Source of the DNA: Chimonanthus salicifolius
Lineage: Eukaryota; Streptophyta; Magnoliopsida; Laurales; Calycanthaceae
Reading direction: 5' to 3'
Assembly (NCBI GenBank): GCA_013350335.1
Contig: CM023539.1
Coordinates: 38,550,631 to 38,614,630, forward strand
DNA length: 64,000 nucleotides
Positions 12,301 through 27,300 of the stretch are shown piece by piece. Under the pieces are notes generated by a model, which was not told the DNA's origin, ran no database searches, and was given only the letters and a program-made list of their open reading frames with translations. The translations under genes were made by a program, and so were the position numbers. How positions within the stretch are numbered: position 1 is the stretch's first letter; each line of letters starts with the position of its first letter.

Positions 12301-15300
12301 TGTTTGAAGGTCACAACTAGATAAGCCAACCTAGATAGATGGGATTGTGGCAAATGATGATGATGATGAACTAGATACATAAAATACTGCACGAACAAAG
12401 ATAGGATATGTTCTATACCTAGCTAATGAAGATAGGGTTTTCAGTAATAAACTTTTCGTGGGTTGATTTGGACCATCAGGTCTTTTAGATGAAACATAGT
12501 TATATTGGATCCAAAAAATAACTTTATGAATTGCAAAGTAAATCAAATTTTCTATACAGGAACTCTTAATTTGTACCATTTTTTCCTTATGAGATCTTTC
12601 AATTTATGACCTATTTTCCTTGGAATTATTTGACTAAGATATTTTAAACTTAAATCTTGAACAGCCATTGGCAATCACTTACGGAGATATTTGGATGTGG
12701 ATAATAACCAGGATAGAAGAAATATTCCAATGAACCTGCATCAACACATCCAAGTTACTGATTTTTATTTTTATTTTTCAAACATTCCAGGCAATATTTT
12801 TATGTAGGATCTTCAGTATACTGTACTGATTTAATCTTCTAGATGTTGGGTTCCCTTATTGTCATCATCATCATCACCAAAGCTATTTATCCCATTTATT
12901 TGGGGTTGGCACTCATGAGCTGTGTTTCTTTTGTGATTCTTTATTGTACAGTGAAACTTAAGATTCTGCTGATAAAAGTGAAGCCTACAAACTCAAGCCA
13001 TGATTAATAGAGCTCTATATTTGGGATACAAATACATTTTTTTTTTTTAATTTTAAAAATTTATTTTTGGGTAGATTGAGGCCTGACTACATTTGTACCA
13101 TACTTGTCGGTTTGTATGCCTACAAATTTAATCTCAATCATTGTGAATATTCTTCCTCAGTGAAGGAAAATCATTATATAGTTATGGAATATAAAAACAT
13201 TCTAATAAGGTTGCTTCTCTCATCTCTAAAAACCGAAGTTTCATGAAGTAATCATCTAGAGCTTAACCAATGGGTTGGCAAGACAAATTATTCATAGAGG
13301 AAATATATAGATATTCCTGTGGATTGAAAATAGTTGGTCCAAGAAAATTGATATGAAAATATCAAGTTAATTGTCTTAATCCTACAAATATATTGAAGGA
13401 ATCCATGGGTTTCTGATCCCTCACCTGAGTGTCATAACTTCAATTAGGAGTGTGACTTGGGCTAAGTCCAATCTGAGCCTACCTAAAGAAACTAAAAAAT
13501 TCAAGCTTTTTGTTAACCTGAGCTATGGCTTTAGAAAGTAAGTCTAAGTTGAAATTGGGTCAAGCGTGGGCCTAGCTCTTTGGAAGTCCAAGCATGGCCT
13601 GGAAGCTTGATTCTAGCATGATCTTGAGAAGGCCAGAAAACTAGATTTGATTATATATGTATATAGATATAAATCTATATAGATAGATATATGTTGAATT
13701 GGTAACTATATTAAGAAGCACAATAAGTGCATCAAAGAGGAAGGTACGATCAAATAAGGGGGGAGAAAGCAACCATCCTCCAAAACAAAACCAACCCAAC
13801 AGGCTCAAACAAGTTCAAAAATGGAAAAGAAAGCTAAATAACGCTGACAAAAATATAATATACTCATATACTACATATCATCGTATAAGAATTGGATTTA
13901 CTTAAGTGTTTTAGTTCTGAAAGAAAAAAGTGAACTTTCACATTTTTGGAAATGGTACTATGGAAGGGAGAAAGAGAAAACATTGATTTTGACTAAGAAT
14001 TTTGTTTTCTGATGTTTAAGATCTGAAAGTTTATTGTCTTTACTTCTTGGGCCAAATTTGTGTGGAAAATTCCCTATTAACTCGTGGGAGTCTTGACTCA
14101 CTCTTAAGAGATGAAACTCTGACCTCCATTTGTATGTGCCCATGTTTTCCATGCATTTCTTTCATTACCTAAGCAACCTGCATTTGTTTAAACAACCTAA
14201 TACATAATTAAAACCTCTTATTTGATAAGACCAGCTGCTTATCACATTAATTGATGTATGAATCATGCAAGTCATACTTCATGTTTCAAAAGTTATGATT
14301 GAACACCATATATTAGGCCATGACCCTTGAATATGGCCTTGGATTTGGAAATTTGGAACATGGTATATCTTTCAGGTTGCCACCTTCAGATCTCATTCAC
14401 TTGCCTTCTTCAGGGTAGAGAGTTGTTTAACCTTATAAGATTTTTTTTTTCATCCTTACAACTAGGAATTTTGTCCCGTCTTTATTTCCATTTGAGTTCC
14501 TCTGAACATTTCCTTTGCTAGTTTGTAAGATCTAAAAATATCTCTTGGCACTCCGCTCAACCTACACTTAATAGTACCTTGAACCACCTTGTTCTTTCCA
14601 TGAGAACTGTTTCTGGACTTCTAAGCATATGCTGGACCATCTCAAATGACATTCCATCATTCTCTACTATTGGAATCACCCTTAAATTCCCTCTTAATAT
14701 GTTTACAGAATCTGCCCTCCTACTTTAAAAATTGTCTTATATACAATCAATATCAGTGTAGAAAGAATTCTTCTTCAACAAATTAGTTATTCCACTAGAA
14801 GGCATCATGCTGACCATGATTTGTATCTTGATAGGGTTGTGTTTACATAATTGATGCATACAAGATTTACTGGACAAGCTGTCTCAAAGGGATTCACTCA
14901 GGACAAATGGTTTTGCGCTTGGTTGAGGCTATTGGTGAGAATTTTGTTGACACATTCAGTTAGATTCTTTCCATCTCAATTGGCATTTTTTGGGGCAAAT
15001 TACGTATGAGAGATGTCTAACATTCTGAAATAGATTTGTCAATATGATCTAGATCCTCATGAAACCAAGATTACCAAGATTTTGATTAGCCACTAGAACA
15101 TAAAACAAATTTACTACATTTGCTAGAAATTGAACTACTGTATTTCTTCCTCTAGATGGATGAGTTGGTTTCATCGCTGGAGATCTATATTTATTAATTT
15201 GTGTACTTGATATAGAGAATTCTAGGCTTATATAGCCTATCTTATGACATATATACATTGTATGAATTAATAAATTTTCCTTCCAAAAGTCTCTGTCTTG

Positions 15301-18300
15301 TTTTTTTTTTTCTTTTTAAACGGTGACAGATATTTTCATTCAATAGAATAAAGAGTACAAAATAGAAACTGCCATGTATAAGAGGGTTATACAAGGCAAA
15401 GTGAGATACTGAGGGGAGCATATATGAACTGCTCCAAAGCGAGAAAGACTAGTAACCACAACCCCATACACCCAAGGCAAACCCAAAATTAGAAAAGCTC
15501 CAAAGCCGTACACCGCTTTTGCACTCCAATCTTAGCCAAGAAGTCAACTACATTGTTTGCAGAACGAGCTATATGTGTGAGGGTGATCCTCCATGACAAC
15601 TCTACCTCCTAGTGGCCCTTACAATGTTTATCCAGTCTCTACGAGGGATCCTTCCTATTACTAGCCCAAGCAATGACATTAGTAGAATCACCTTCAATAA
15701 TGAGGTTACCAGACCCAAAAGTAGAGCCCGTTCTGGAGAGCTCTCCTAATCATTCTCAATTCCACCTTATTTGACTCCATGTCTCCTAGAGGTTCAGAGA
15801 AAGTAAGTACAATCCTGCCGCTGTCATAATGGATCACTCCCCCTATCCCTGTCGGCCTAGGTTTCCCTTTCACTGCATCCTATAGCAGGTTTTGTCCACC
15901 TCCCTTTGGGTTTCCTACTCCTTTTAATCCTCTTCACGCACTCTTCCTATGATCTATAGAAGTCTTCTGAGGATCCCAACAAACTACTTGGATAGGGAGA
16001 GCCAACCTACAAGATGCTTAGCCTTTTCAGATACCTCTCCTATGTGGGTCAACCTACCTCCGATGGAGAGAGAGCTTTTGGACTAGGAGTGGCCACCCTT
16101 TCTAAGATGGGATTCTAAAAAGATTTTTATCTAGGGTTGCTGTCAATTGTAGACCATTTAAGAGAAGGGTGTTTTACCCACCCCACACCCCAAAGCCCTT
16201 GCCAACTCCTCCACTAAGCTAGCCTCCAAGCCCGAACCGATTATGCTGCTCTTGCCAAAGTTTATCCTAGGTCGGATGCCAACTCTGAAGCATCTCAAAA
16301 TAGCGTTGACATCCAACGACTCATCCCTAGATGCCTTACAAAACAGAAGAGTATCATCCACAAACTGAAGGTGGGTTACTAAAGTGTTACCCAGAGACTT
16401 CTAGACCCTTCATTAAATCTAGCTCATTGGCCTTTAAAATCAGACCCTTAAGGGCTTCATCTACCATAGTAAAGAGGAATGGGGAGAGTGGATCACCCTA
16501 TTTTAGACCCCTAGTCGCTGTAATCGGATCGGTTGGAATAGGATGATCCTTGTACACAGGCCCTCAGCCACCTCCTCCGTTTGGCATAGAAACCCATCCT
16601 CCCAAGTAATCCACAAAATCCTACTCTACATGGTCATACGCTTTTTCCATGTCTTGCTTCAACAATACACCACTAAAACCGTCCCTACGTTGTTATCATC
16701 ACACCATCTAAAATTTTTCTCCCCTCAATAATTGTCCCTTGTGTTCCCCATCATTAGACCTTAGTCTCACAACTAGGACTTTGGCTAGAAGCTTATACAC
16801 AAACCCAACTAGATTTATAGGCCTATAGTGAGAAAGATTTGTAGCCCCTTCCTTTTTTAGAACTAGGGAAATTGGGGAATTCTTCAGTTCCTTATTTAGG
16901 ATCCCTCTCCTATGAAACTCCTTGAAGACGGTAAGAAAATCCTTTTTAAGGATCCCCCAACAGCCCTTTAAGAATCTAAAGTTAAACACATATGGCCCTG
17001 GGGCTTTATCCCCATTGACACTCCTTAAAGCCTCTAGTATCTCCTCCTCAAACTCTTTCTAATCAAGAGCCATGATCTTCTGCTATTCTATTAAAACTAA
17101 CCCCTTCTAGCATGGTTTAAAACCCTCTTCCAAAGTGATGGACATATCAAACAGGGACTATACAAGGTTCCTTTGGGATGGGTTAGACCTAACTTTATAA
17201 TTGGGTAAAGAACCTCATGACCTTAGTTGTTCCACTCCTACAACCCTACTAGTCCTAGAAAAGGATCCCCCCCGGGATATGATGTACACTAGGTTCAATT
17301 AGAGGTAAAATAGAAGGGTGGATAACACATGCATGATGATGACTCAATAAGGAACTGTTTGCCTCGTCATGACCCAAATCCTCTCCAAGTGGGTATGGCT
17401 GTGGGAATCCCTAATGCTGTGTCGAATGTAATGAGCTGCGATCAGGCGCCTCGCCCTCCATCTGTAATGACCTACTCAAAATGAAAAAACCAATGGCCCT
17501 TGTCTCCAAGTGTGCATAGGTAAGTGAAAAAGGAACTGATGGGATAAACTGGTATGGATGGGAGGTATACCTAGAAGCACAGAGTTCTTGGCCTCGGGAT
17601 CCGAAGGATGATGCTGAGCATGGGGGTGAGAATCAGAGTTGGCCAAGAAGGAGCTCTGATACCATGTAGAAAATAATAATAGAGAAAAGAGAAGAAAATA
17701 TTGGAGGAGAGGAATCTCTCTTTTGAATGTATTGTATTGAGTATAAAACCGAAGGAGAATTTAAGTATAAATAATACACAATCAGCCAATTAAGGTGGCT
17801 GAAAAGGAAAGAAATAAAATAATCTCTAATTACAATCAATCATATAGATAGAGTTGACTTTCCAGAATAAGAAGATTCTGGTCAACTATGGTGTAGAAGT
17901 GGGTCCCACAACGCTCCCTCAAGCTGGTTCAAAGATATCCAGTAAGCCCAGCTTACTAACAACCGGAGTGAGTTGCTCCGTGGAACGGCCTTTGTCAGTA
18001 TATCTACAAGTTGATCTTTAGAATGTAAATAAGGAGTAAATAACCGGCCTTCAGAAGTATGCTGACGAAGGAAGTCACAATCGACTTCAATGTGCTAGTC
18101 CTCTCATGAAAGACTGGATTGGAGGCAATGTTGATGGCCGCCCTATTGTCAAAAAACATGATAAGTGGATCAACCTGTGGGACTGCCTGAACCTTTGGTG
18201 CAAAGATAGATGAAAAATGATATTTAACAGCCGCTCTTATCTCTCTTTTTCCCTTCACCCTCCTTCCATTCACCGTAATAACCTTCATGGTATTGGCCAT

Positions 18301-21300
18301 GGATCTTGCCTTCGCCATCCTGGGAAAGAATTTAGTATTTCTATCACCTTCCTTAAGCCATTTGGGACATGACTTTTGTCTCCACTCCACCACTTCCAGC
18401 CTAAGGATCTCCAAAGTTTGGTCATGAAATGGCGCTTCTCCCCAATCTCTTCATCAGTCAAATCTCTATCTTCCTCCCCACCCTCCCACTCCTCAATTAG
18501 ACTAGAGAAAAGATCTTTCTTCTCCTCCAAGATGCCCAACTCGGATCTACACCGCTCTAATTTTTTCCTTCAATAGTCTCAGTTTCTCATGTAACTGAAA
18601 ACTTGCCCAACCTAAAACCTCGAAGGAGCGCCACCATTCCTTTACTTTTTTAAGAAATTCCTTTTTCTCCAAACAAGAGTTGTTGAAGCAAAAAGGACAA
18701 GGTCCCCAATCCACCACCTTCGTACTAAGTAGAATTGGCCAATGATCCGAAACTGGTTTCCTCAACTTAATCTGTGATGTGCCCCGAACAATTCATCCCA
18801 ATTGATGGAGACCAAGAATCTGTCCAGCCTGCCCATGGAAGGATGATTCTGACCATTCGACCAAGTAAATCTCTTGCCGCTCAATGGGTAGTCGATTAAC
18901 TGACAAGAGTTAATGCAATCTGATAAGGCTTCAGAAAAGTTGGAGATTCCTGCCCTTCCCCTCCAACACACCACGCCCCGGACCAAGTATTTTTCAGATT
19001 TTGAAATTCCTCCCAGAAGAGCTCTCTCTCAAGTGCTGAATTTGGACAATGCATGTTTGTTAGCGGCACTTCCTTTTCTTCATCAATCAGATTGCCCTTT
19101 ACAGAGAGTGATTGAGTACCCAAAACGGTTTCCACTACTTCAAAAATTTCCAGTTTCCAAATAATTAGCAAGCCCCCTGAATTTCCAACAAAAGGTTTGA
19201 AGCTCCAACTAACCCTATGAACTCCCCAGATTTCTCTGATGTCTCTGCTCACAATTTCCTCTATTTTTGTCTATTGAATGAAATAATATTAGCCTTCTAT
19301 TTCCGGATTAACCTGCGTATAGCTCCCTTTTAGATCGAGGCCTAGGCCTCTTACATTCCAAGAGATTATCTTCATTTGGAAATCTGTTTCTTATCCCTCT
19401 CCAACTCTCTTTTCCTAGAATTGTATCCTTTCAGAAAACTGGAAGTACCCAATACTACTCCTGCCAATGCATGTTGCCTCTCTGACTCCTCTTGGTTCTC
19501 CGTCCCTGCAGCAGTGCCACCTCGATCTTTGGTGACCCACTTCCTCCTTCCAGCCACGTGGGGCGACTGTAGAGGGAGACGCACAATGCAGGAGTCAGTC
19601 CTTTTTCTGTAATAGGACGATTTCGGCCACCAATCTCCTCCACCTCTCCATCTCCATCTCCCAGATTGGTAGGACCATGCCCCATTCGACCCTCCACATA
19701 CGACATTTCCCGAATTTGGACCATGTAGCTTCCGTTGGAGACCTCCACAGCCACCTCCTCTGGCGTGGATTTTGAGTTTTCCACTTCCAGAAGTAGCCTG
19801 AGTGTAGAAAGATCCTTCCTTTCTAAATTATCAGTGTCGATTTCCAAAACCTTCCCCAATTTTCTCCCAAACTGTATGATGGAGGCACGGTCCCAAGCTA
19901 CCAACGGGAACCCATAGCAGTGTATCCATGTGTATCTAACCGAGTGTAAGATTGGATTGCCAAGCTTCTAAGGAGTTAAAGAAGGTCGCCCAATCTGGAT
20001 CTTCCAACCAGCTCTGTGCTTCCTCCTTTGACCATGTTGTGACTAGAAAGTTGCCACCTCTCAGCCTATGCACCTCAGAGCTGTTTATCCCTTTCTCCTC
20101 ACAGAAATTCTAACTTCCTGAGAGATAATACGTAACTCCGCTGAGGCCACCACTGAATGTCGCAGCCACTCGTAAGCATCCCTCGAATTCAGGCTATTCA
20201 TATTGATTTCCAAAATAGGAGGTGCAACTTGGGATTTCCCAAGTTTGCCAAGGACAGCGAGGCATTGCCCAACATTTCATGCCAGGTACGACCTTGGGGA
20301 CGACTCCCATGTTCATACTGAGTAGAAGCTGTCTTCATTCGTTTCTTCTGTTTTTCTCAACTGATTCTGTTCCTCCCCATCAGAAACCCCCTTCCCCCTC
20401 TTACTTCCATACTGTTCCTCCCCATCAGAACCCCTTTCCCCCCTTTCCTTCCATACAGAGCTACCCATGTCGTTATTCTTCTTCCACTAAACACCCACCA
20501 TTTGAACCTAAAATGGCTCTAGAAGTGCACCTTCCCCCACCATTCTCACGACAACAAATCTCTGACCTTTCTAGTTCCTCTTTTTTGGAATAAAAACGTC
20601 AGCCACTCAACCCCATGAACTGAAAACCACCATCATCTAGTTCCTGGTAGCAGAATTCGGTATGTTCTCCACGAAGTGGGTGACCAAAGTGAGTTCTGCT
20701 GCTTCCTCTGTCTTTTGTTGATGATGTCCTCCCACCCCTGCTCCTTTGCACCATGATTCTAACCCCATGCTCGTCAGAATCCTCTGCCGAGGTTAGCTCC
20801 CCACCCCTGCACTTCTCTTGCACCATCCTCTCTGGTTGCCCCCTACTTCTAACCCTTTGGAGTAAGGATTTGGAAAGATTTTCTAATCAAGTACTGACCA
20901 TGATTTCTGTAGAGCAAAATGAATGATGCTTTGATGGGCATTCTTCCGGCGCAAAACCTTTTGAGTCTGCCATATATCTCCAGCCAGAATCTATTTCTTG
21001 TAACCAGTTATTAAAATAGAAAAATCAATTCTTTACAGGGTTGTGCTACAATGTATCTTTTCAAGGTTGTCATCTCTATTCCTTTGATAGAAATGTTGTG
21101 CATTTTTAATAATGGTTTCACAATATGCCCTTATATTGCTTAGCTAGCCATTGCCACATTTATATTTTTAACGGTTTTAGAAAGATGCCAACCAATTGTT
21201 ATATTGTCCAACTTTTTTTTTTTCATGTTGCTAGCTTCATTATGGAAAACAATCACGACTAAGTTCTTAGTTCCTTTTAACCTCAATTTCTTAGACTGGA

Positions 21301-24300
21301 TGACAGAGATGCATAAATTGCATTCTTTGTTTCCAATTCAAGTGGTTCTGCCATTCATATTTGTGCCCCTGTTTTAGGTAAACTAAGTTTGGTTCTATTC
21401 TTAGTCATCACGCCTTGTTACACTTCTCTTCAATTTCACACTTAAAATGAGGCTCCATGCGCTCAACCCTCAAAACATCTCCCCCTTTTCTTGACTCTAC
21501 CTCATGAAAGTAACTCCTGGCGTTGCTAAAATCTGCAACTACACAGGCCCAAAGTGATTTGGTTCAATATGGCATAAATTTTTGCCCTTACCTCCAACTT
21601 CTACTGCCAATGTTTAATAAGATAATTTACCTTTGCAAAAATTTGTCCCATATGTACCTTTCTCATCTTATGATCAAATTGTTGTAATTTCTGCATGGAT
21701 GAACCATAAAAGCACTTATCTGAAATTCAAATAGAAGAAAACTATAACTACTAAAGACAAGTACTCATAAATAATTGACAATTGCAAATGGGTTTTAGTG
21801 AATGTTTATGTCCAAATTATGTAGCTGAAGGGGAGAATTTATGAGGAGATTTTGAGGAAATTAAGGAGAGAGAGAGGGAGGGAAGTGCGATCTCATTCCT
21901 CTTGATCGCTTCTTGTTTCCTTTTTTCTTTTTGTTTTTTTTAGCAATCACAACAAAAGGGAAATTATATTACTAGAGAAAAAGAAATTACCAACAACTTG
22001 GTATAAGAGGCTTATACTGGCCAACCAAAATCAAGAAAAAAAAAAGACCCCGAAAACACAACAAACCTCGAGAAAATACATATACAATCATCCTCCATAA
22101 CATTAATCCCCCCAAGGAAATATAGGAGAACCTGGTAACCATCCGACAAGAACCACTCAAACAAAGAACAATCTTCTTTGCTCCAATCCTACCTCTGTCT
22201 CTGCCACCCCATTCACTGATCGACGTACTAGATGAAAGACACATCCAAGGATGTACACAATAAGGGTATTTCCTAACCACTGGTGGGAGTTTCCAAGGGT
22301 GGTCTCTTTCATTAACCCACTTAATAGAATTCACCGAGTCCCTTTCAATGATCACCTTCCCCAAGCCATGACTTGCCCAAAGAACCAAACTTTCCTAATC
22401 GCTAATAACTCTGCCTCATTGAATCTCTCACTCCAACTGATTTTGAGAAGGACAAAGAAGTGACCCCATTCTCATCCCGCAATACCCTACCTATCCTTGC
22501 AGGTCCAACCGTCCAGGTTTTCCTCTTGTAGCACTATCGACATTGCATTTTAACTAACCTGAAGGAGGGGGAGACCAAAGTTCCTTTTCACGATTCTGCC
22601 TACACTGCCTCCCCAAACAACTCTCTCAAGATCTATAAAAGTCCAACAAAGAGAACTTTTTGAAGTCCTTACTCACTGATAACCACATAGCAACTTCCAT
22701 TTAGCACATTCGAAAATTCCCTGCACATCATTAAATTTATTCTAAAAATTCTTTATATTTCTTTCCTTCCATAGAGACCACAAAATAGCAACTAGAACAG
22801 TGTCCAATCCATTTTCCTTCTTTCCCCTACTTTTTGAACATGCTAGCTCTCAAAATTGTTAAGGTAGGATTCCCCCGAAAACCCATGAGACCCTTATCAA
22901 GTGTAAAAAAACTAAACCATAGATGATAAGCCATAGGGTACTTACAAAATAAGTGATCAACATCTTCCTTAGGTATCCACAAAAGACCCCTATGGTAAGG
23001 ACCTACCCTAGGAAGAATTTTACCATTAAGAACACACCAAACAAAAGCTTGAATGTGAGGGGAAGCCTCTCCAATCCATGCTTTGCTACTAGTCCTGGAA
23101 ACACCACTATCACCTTTAAGAGCCAATCCTAACCGCAATCTTGACTGAAAATGAACCCGATGAATCTAACCGCATTCTAACAAAGCTTAAACTCTCATAA
23201 TTTCTTTGTTAAAAAACCCTTAGAGCATGTTTGTTGGTTTCTTGAAAAAATGAATTCCAATGGGAAAATCTTCCTCGGAAAGTGGCTTGGTAGGAATTTG
23301 TTTTCTCATCTAAAAAATTTCTTATGTTTCTTTCCCACTAGCTTACATGAGGAAAGTTTGGGTGATACATGGGTCGAGTTAGGGCTGCAACTATAGTTCA
23401 AAAACTCGAAACTTGGACTTAGCTCAATTTTTTTATCAAGTTGAGTAACTTGGTCGAGTTTTTAGATTCAACTCGAAAAAGCTTAATAAAACTCATTGAG
23501 TCGCTTGACTTCAAATTCCATTGAGTCAAGTCAACTAAAATTGACTCGCCCGAATTCTTTCGACTTTTTAAACTATAGATGCAACTCGAGCGAGACGACT
23601 GGGTTTTGGGTTTGCCTAAATCCAGGCCCGAATTGCAATTAAAGGGTTCAAGCCCTGGCTTAGGGTCAAGTTAACCGGATCAGTCAAACTCGAGCCCGAC
23701 CCAAATTGTATTTGTATGATCTGAGCCAATTTCAAGTTTGAAATGTATGTGGGGGCTTATTTAGGCCTAAAATAGAAATCTTTTATATTACTCTAGTAAA
23801 GTATAAGTTATGTATTATATAAATCTTATACTTATACAAAGTATTAATTAAATAGATTTTGATTTTATAAATCATTGCTCAAATTTGGGCTTTTGGGCCC
23901 AACTCAGGCTTTCATGTACTAGGCCCGACTTATCCCAAATTCTAATATGGGCCTAACATTTTAGGTCCAAAACAGAGCTTGACCTTGAGCCCAAATCAAC
24001 TTGAATTTGAATTTTGGGGTTTTAAGCTCAAGTGGGCCACATCAACCTGTTCAATAAATAAGTCAAGTCGGGTATGCATATGATCAAGGTGTTTAAGACT
24101 TATTTGGTCAAGTCCTTCAAGGGCTACTTCATAAATTTTCCAAGAAAGCATTTCTCCATGGGTTATGATGGAAAAAAATTTGGTCCTCAGAATCTACATT
24201 CCTATGAAAATTTGTGCAAACAAATGTGGGAAAATATCATTTTCTTGGAAAAGTAAAGTTTTCCTGAGAAAAATTGTGTAAAAAAATGAACGCTTGAGCT

Positions 24301-27300
24301 TCTTCTAAACTCAATATTCCATCAATCCATCTAATAATCCCACCCTCTCATCAATAGCAATCTTGCACCCTCGCCAACTTTTCTCCCAAGATCCTAAAAA
24401 GTCTAGGAAAAATATACTTCAAAAGTCTATCAACCAATCAAAGATCTTCCTAGAACAAAGTTCTACTCACCCTCCCCTTCCCTTTACCAATCCCACTAAG
24501 CCTTGACAACAAGTGAACCTTCCTTTTCCACTTTTTCTCTTAACCTCCAACATCATCCAATCCATACCTTGCCACTAACACCTTTTCTCCGAAGGGCCTC
24601 CCTTTCCCTACCAAATCTCCAACTCCCATTTACACAATAAAGCCTGATTTCTGAGTCCAAATGCACTATACGCAAACCCCTTTCATTGCATGGATCTATT
24701 ACCTCCGACCAAATAATAAGATGGATCCTTTTCCTATCCTCCTTATCTCCCCAAAAAAAGTTTTCTCTAAAGTTTCTCCAACTTATCTTCTACCCCTTTT
24801 GGCATTTCAAATAGCAACATAGAGTAAAGGGGGAGATTAGATATCACAAATTTAATAAGGGTCAGCCTTCCACCAATGGATAGGTAATTCCTCATCCAAC
24901 TAGTCAATCTCCTCTCTACCTCTTCAATGACTGGGCCCAAAAGTGTCTCGATCTAGAGCTGATTCCTATGGGTAGACCTAGATACATGAAAGGCAACCTC
25001 CCAACACCACACACCACCTCTAAAGCCTATTAAGCAACTCATCCTCCACTCCCACCCCAATTAACTTACTCTTCCTAAGTTTATCCTAAGGCCAGAAACC
25101 AATTTGAAACACCTCAAAATAGCTTGCATCCCATCAACTCCTACATGAGTTATGATATTTAGATGAGTGTAATGTTCGTGATATTATGAAACACCTCAAA
25201 ATATAGTTATTATCTAATTAGAATTCCTAGTTTGGATTTACCTTTAATTAAGAGTTGTATTTGATTTATAATTAGTTAAGAGTTACAGTTTGAGTATGAT
25301 AGCCCTAGGGCCAGATAGAGGCTATATATACATGTAATAGCATAAATATTTAATAATATACTCAGATTATTAATTTATACATGGTATCAGTCAGAACTCG
25401 ATCTGATTGAGTCTTCAATCAAAACACCGCTTCTTCTCTCCCTCTGCCAGAGGAGATTCATCGGCAGAGGGAGGGAGGGGCATCAAAACAAAAGGTGTTT
25501 CCATTATTTTCCATTGCCGTGTTTTGAACAGTAGATCTGTTCTTGTCGACTTCTCAGGTCTGCTGTTCCTTCAGTTGTTCATCTCAGATCTACGTCGTTA
25601 CTTTTGAGCTATTGGATCTACGTTGTTCTGGGTTTGCTGGGACTCATTCTGCAGAGTTGCTGCCCCTCCTAGCGCCGGGCAGATCAATGTATTTTTCGTT
25701 CTATTGTTTTTCAGATCTAGCCTACCCCGCTTGCAACTGACCCTCCTCGATTGTTTTCCCTAGTTGCTGCTGTGCTCATCGCAGGCCTCTCCACGCAGCC
25801 CATGCTGCATCATCATCTTCTCTCTTAGATCTGAGTTTTTCAGATCTAGTTTCCAAGGCAGTAAGCTTCTTGTCTCAGATCTGAAGCTAAGATATTCTTC
25901 CCAATACGAAGCCTGTCATTGCCGCTTCCACTGATTGCAGCGCCTCAGATCGCTGCTATTGTCTCCGATCCGGCGACAATTGCCGCCATTGGAGAACCAC
26001 TTTGATAACCCAGATCCAAAGCCGGATCTGGAATCACCGTTGGATCTACCCTGTTTGTTGCCAATGGCGTTTGTTCGTCCAGTGGCCAACGAGAGGCCTG
26101 TGCTGCCTTGATCTTGTCATTTGATATATAAGCATTTATGAGTGGAAATAATTGTTGGTTTCTCTTTCAAAAAAGAAAATCCACTTGACGAGCACACAAA
26201 CATTGAAGGTCCAACTGATGGAGTCACAATGGCTGGTTATGGATATGGTCTTCCAATAAGCCACCTCTATGCTCGATACTTTGGTGGTGATTTGCAAATG
26301 ATCTCCATGGAAGGATATGGAACTGATGCATATCTTCATTTATCTTGGTTGGCAGATTCACAGGAGCCCTTGCCATGATTTGTGGCACATGTTGTTCATT
26401 CCTCAAAGCTCAAGTGCTTTCTTGTATTGACCATATGCAAGCTGGTCTTGTCATACCAAAAAAAAAAAACTTCCAGTTTGGCCTACAAAAATTGTTGTTT
26501 GAAATATAATTTTTACTCAGCACCTTGAGTAAATATTACAGGTGAAGGTGCTGGTTTTCCTATTCTCAGAGTTGATCTTTGCTGCGATTTTGAGATCTTT
26601 CGTGTTGCCGTCGTGCTTGAAGAAAAGAAAAACCATCTGCTGCTGCGTCCTTTTGCTTCTACATCAGATAGAAAAATACGAATGTATAATTCTGGAGGTG
26701 CTTCTCGTTTTGATGATACTCTCCTGGACTGCAAGAGCTCAAGGTAGCTTGTAGTGCTTGGGCCTGGTTACATGTTAATGGATCACCAACAATGGGCTAA
26801 AGCGAGTGCTTGCACCATTCTTCTAATAAGAGAGATGCTCTCTAGAGTTTTGCACCGTTCTTGTTCTTCTGTTTCTTCTCGCCACGCTCCCCGAGATCTG
26901 TGTCAAGAAGAAAGGGGGAGAGAAAATATGAGATCTGTGTTGGTCATCGCTTAGCCTCCTCTTCTTCGTCTTGTCGCTGCTATTGAAAGTCCCACTTGGC
27001 TTTCTTTGTGGTTGTCACACCGCCCCTTGCTGCTGCTGTATTTTTGACCACATTTGTTGGTGCTCCCTGTCGGAGTACTGTTTTAGATGACCCGTCGGAT
27101 CATCAATTTGGGTGTTGCCGTTCGAGCACTCCTCATTGTGCCTTTTCTCCAACGGCCTGTTTAGCCGAAGAAAGGGACACAAATTGCTTTTCTCCGCCTA
27201 TTTTGCTGAGCTGAAGTAAGGGACAAAAAATTGCCCTTCTCAGCCTTTTATTTGGAGGACTCTAATTCGTCCCCACTTTTGCTGGCCTTTCATGGCTTCA

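Noticed and set aside
20222..20593. 123-codon + strand ORF rich in Ser and Pro
   Set aside because: It lies opposite the 5' region of an antisense LINE and has low-complexity repeats ('ctccccatcagaac') but no family resemblance.
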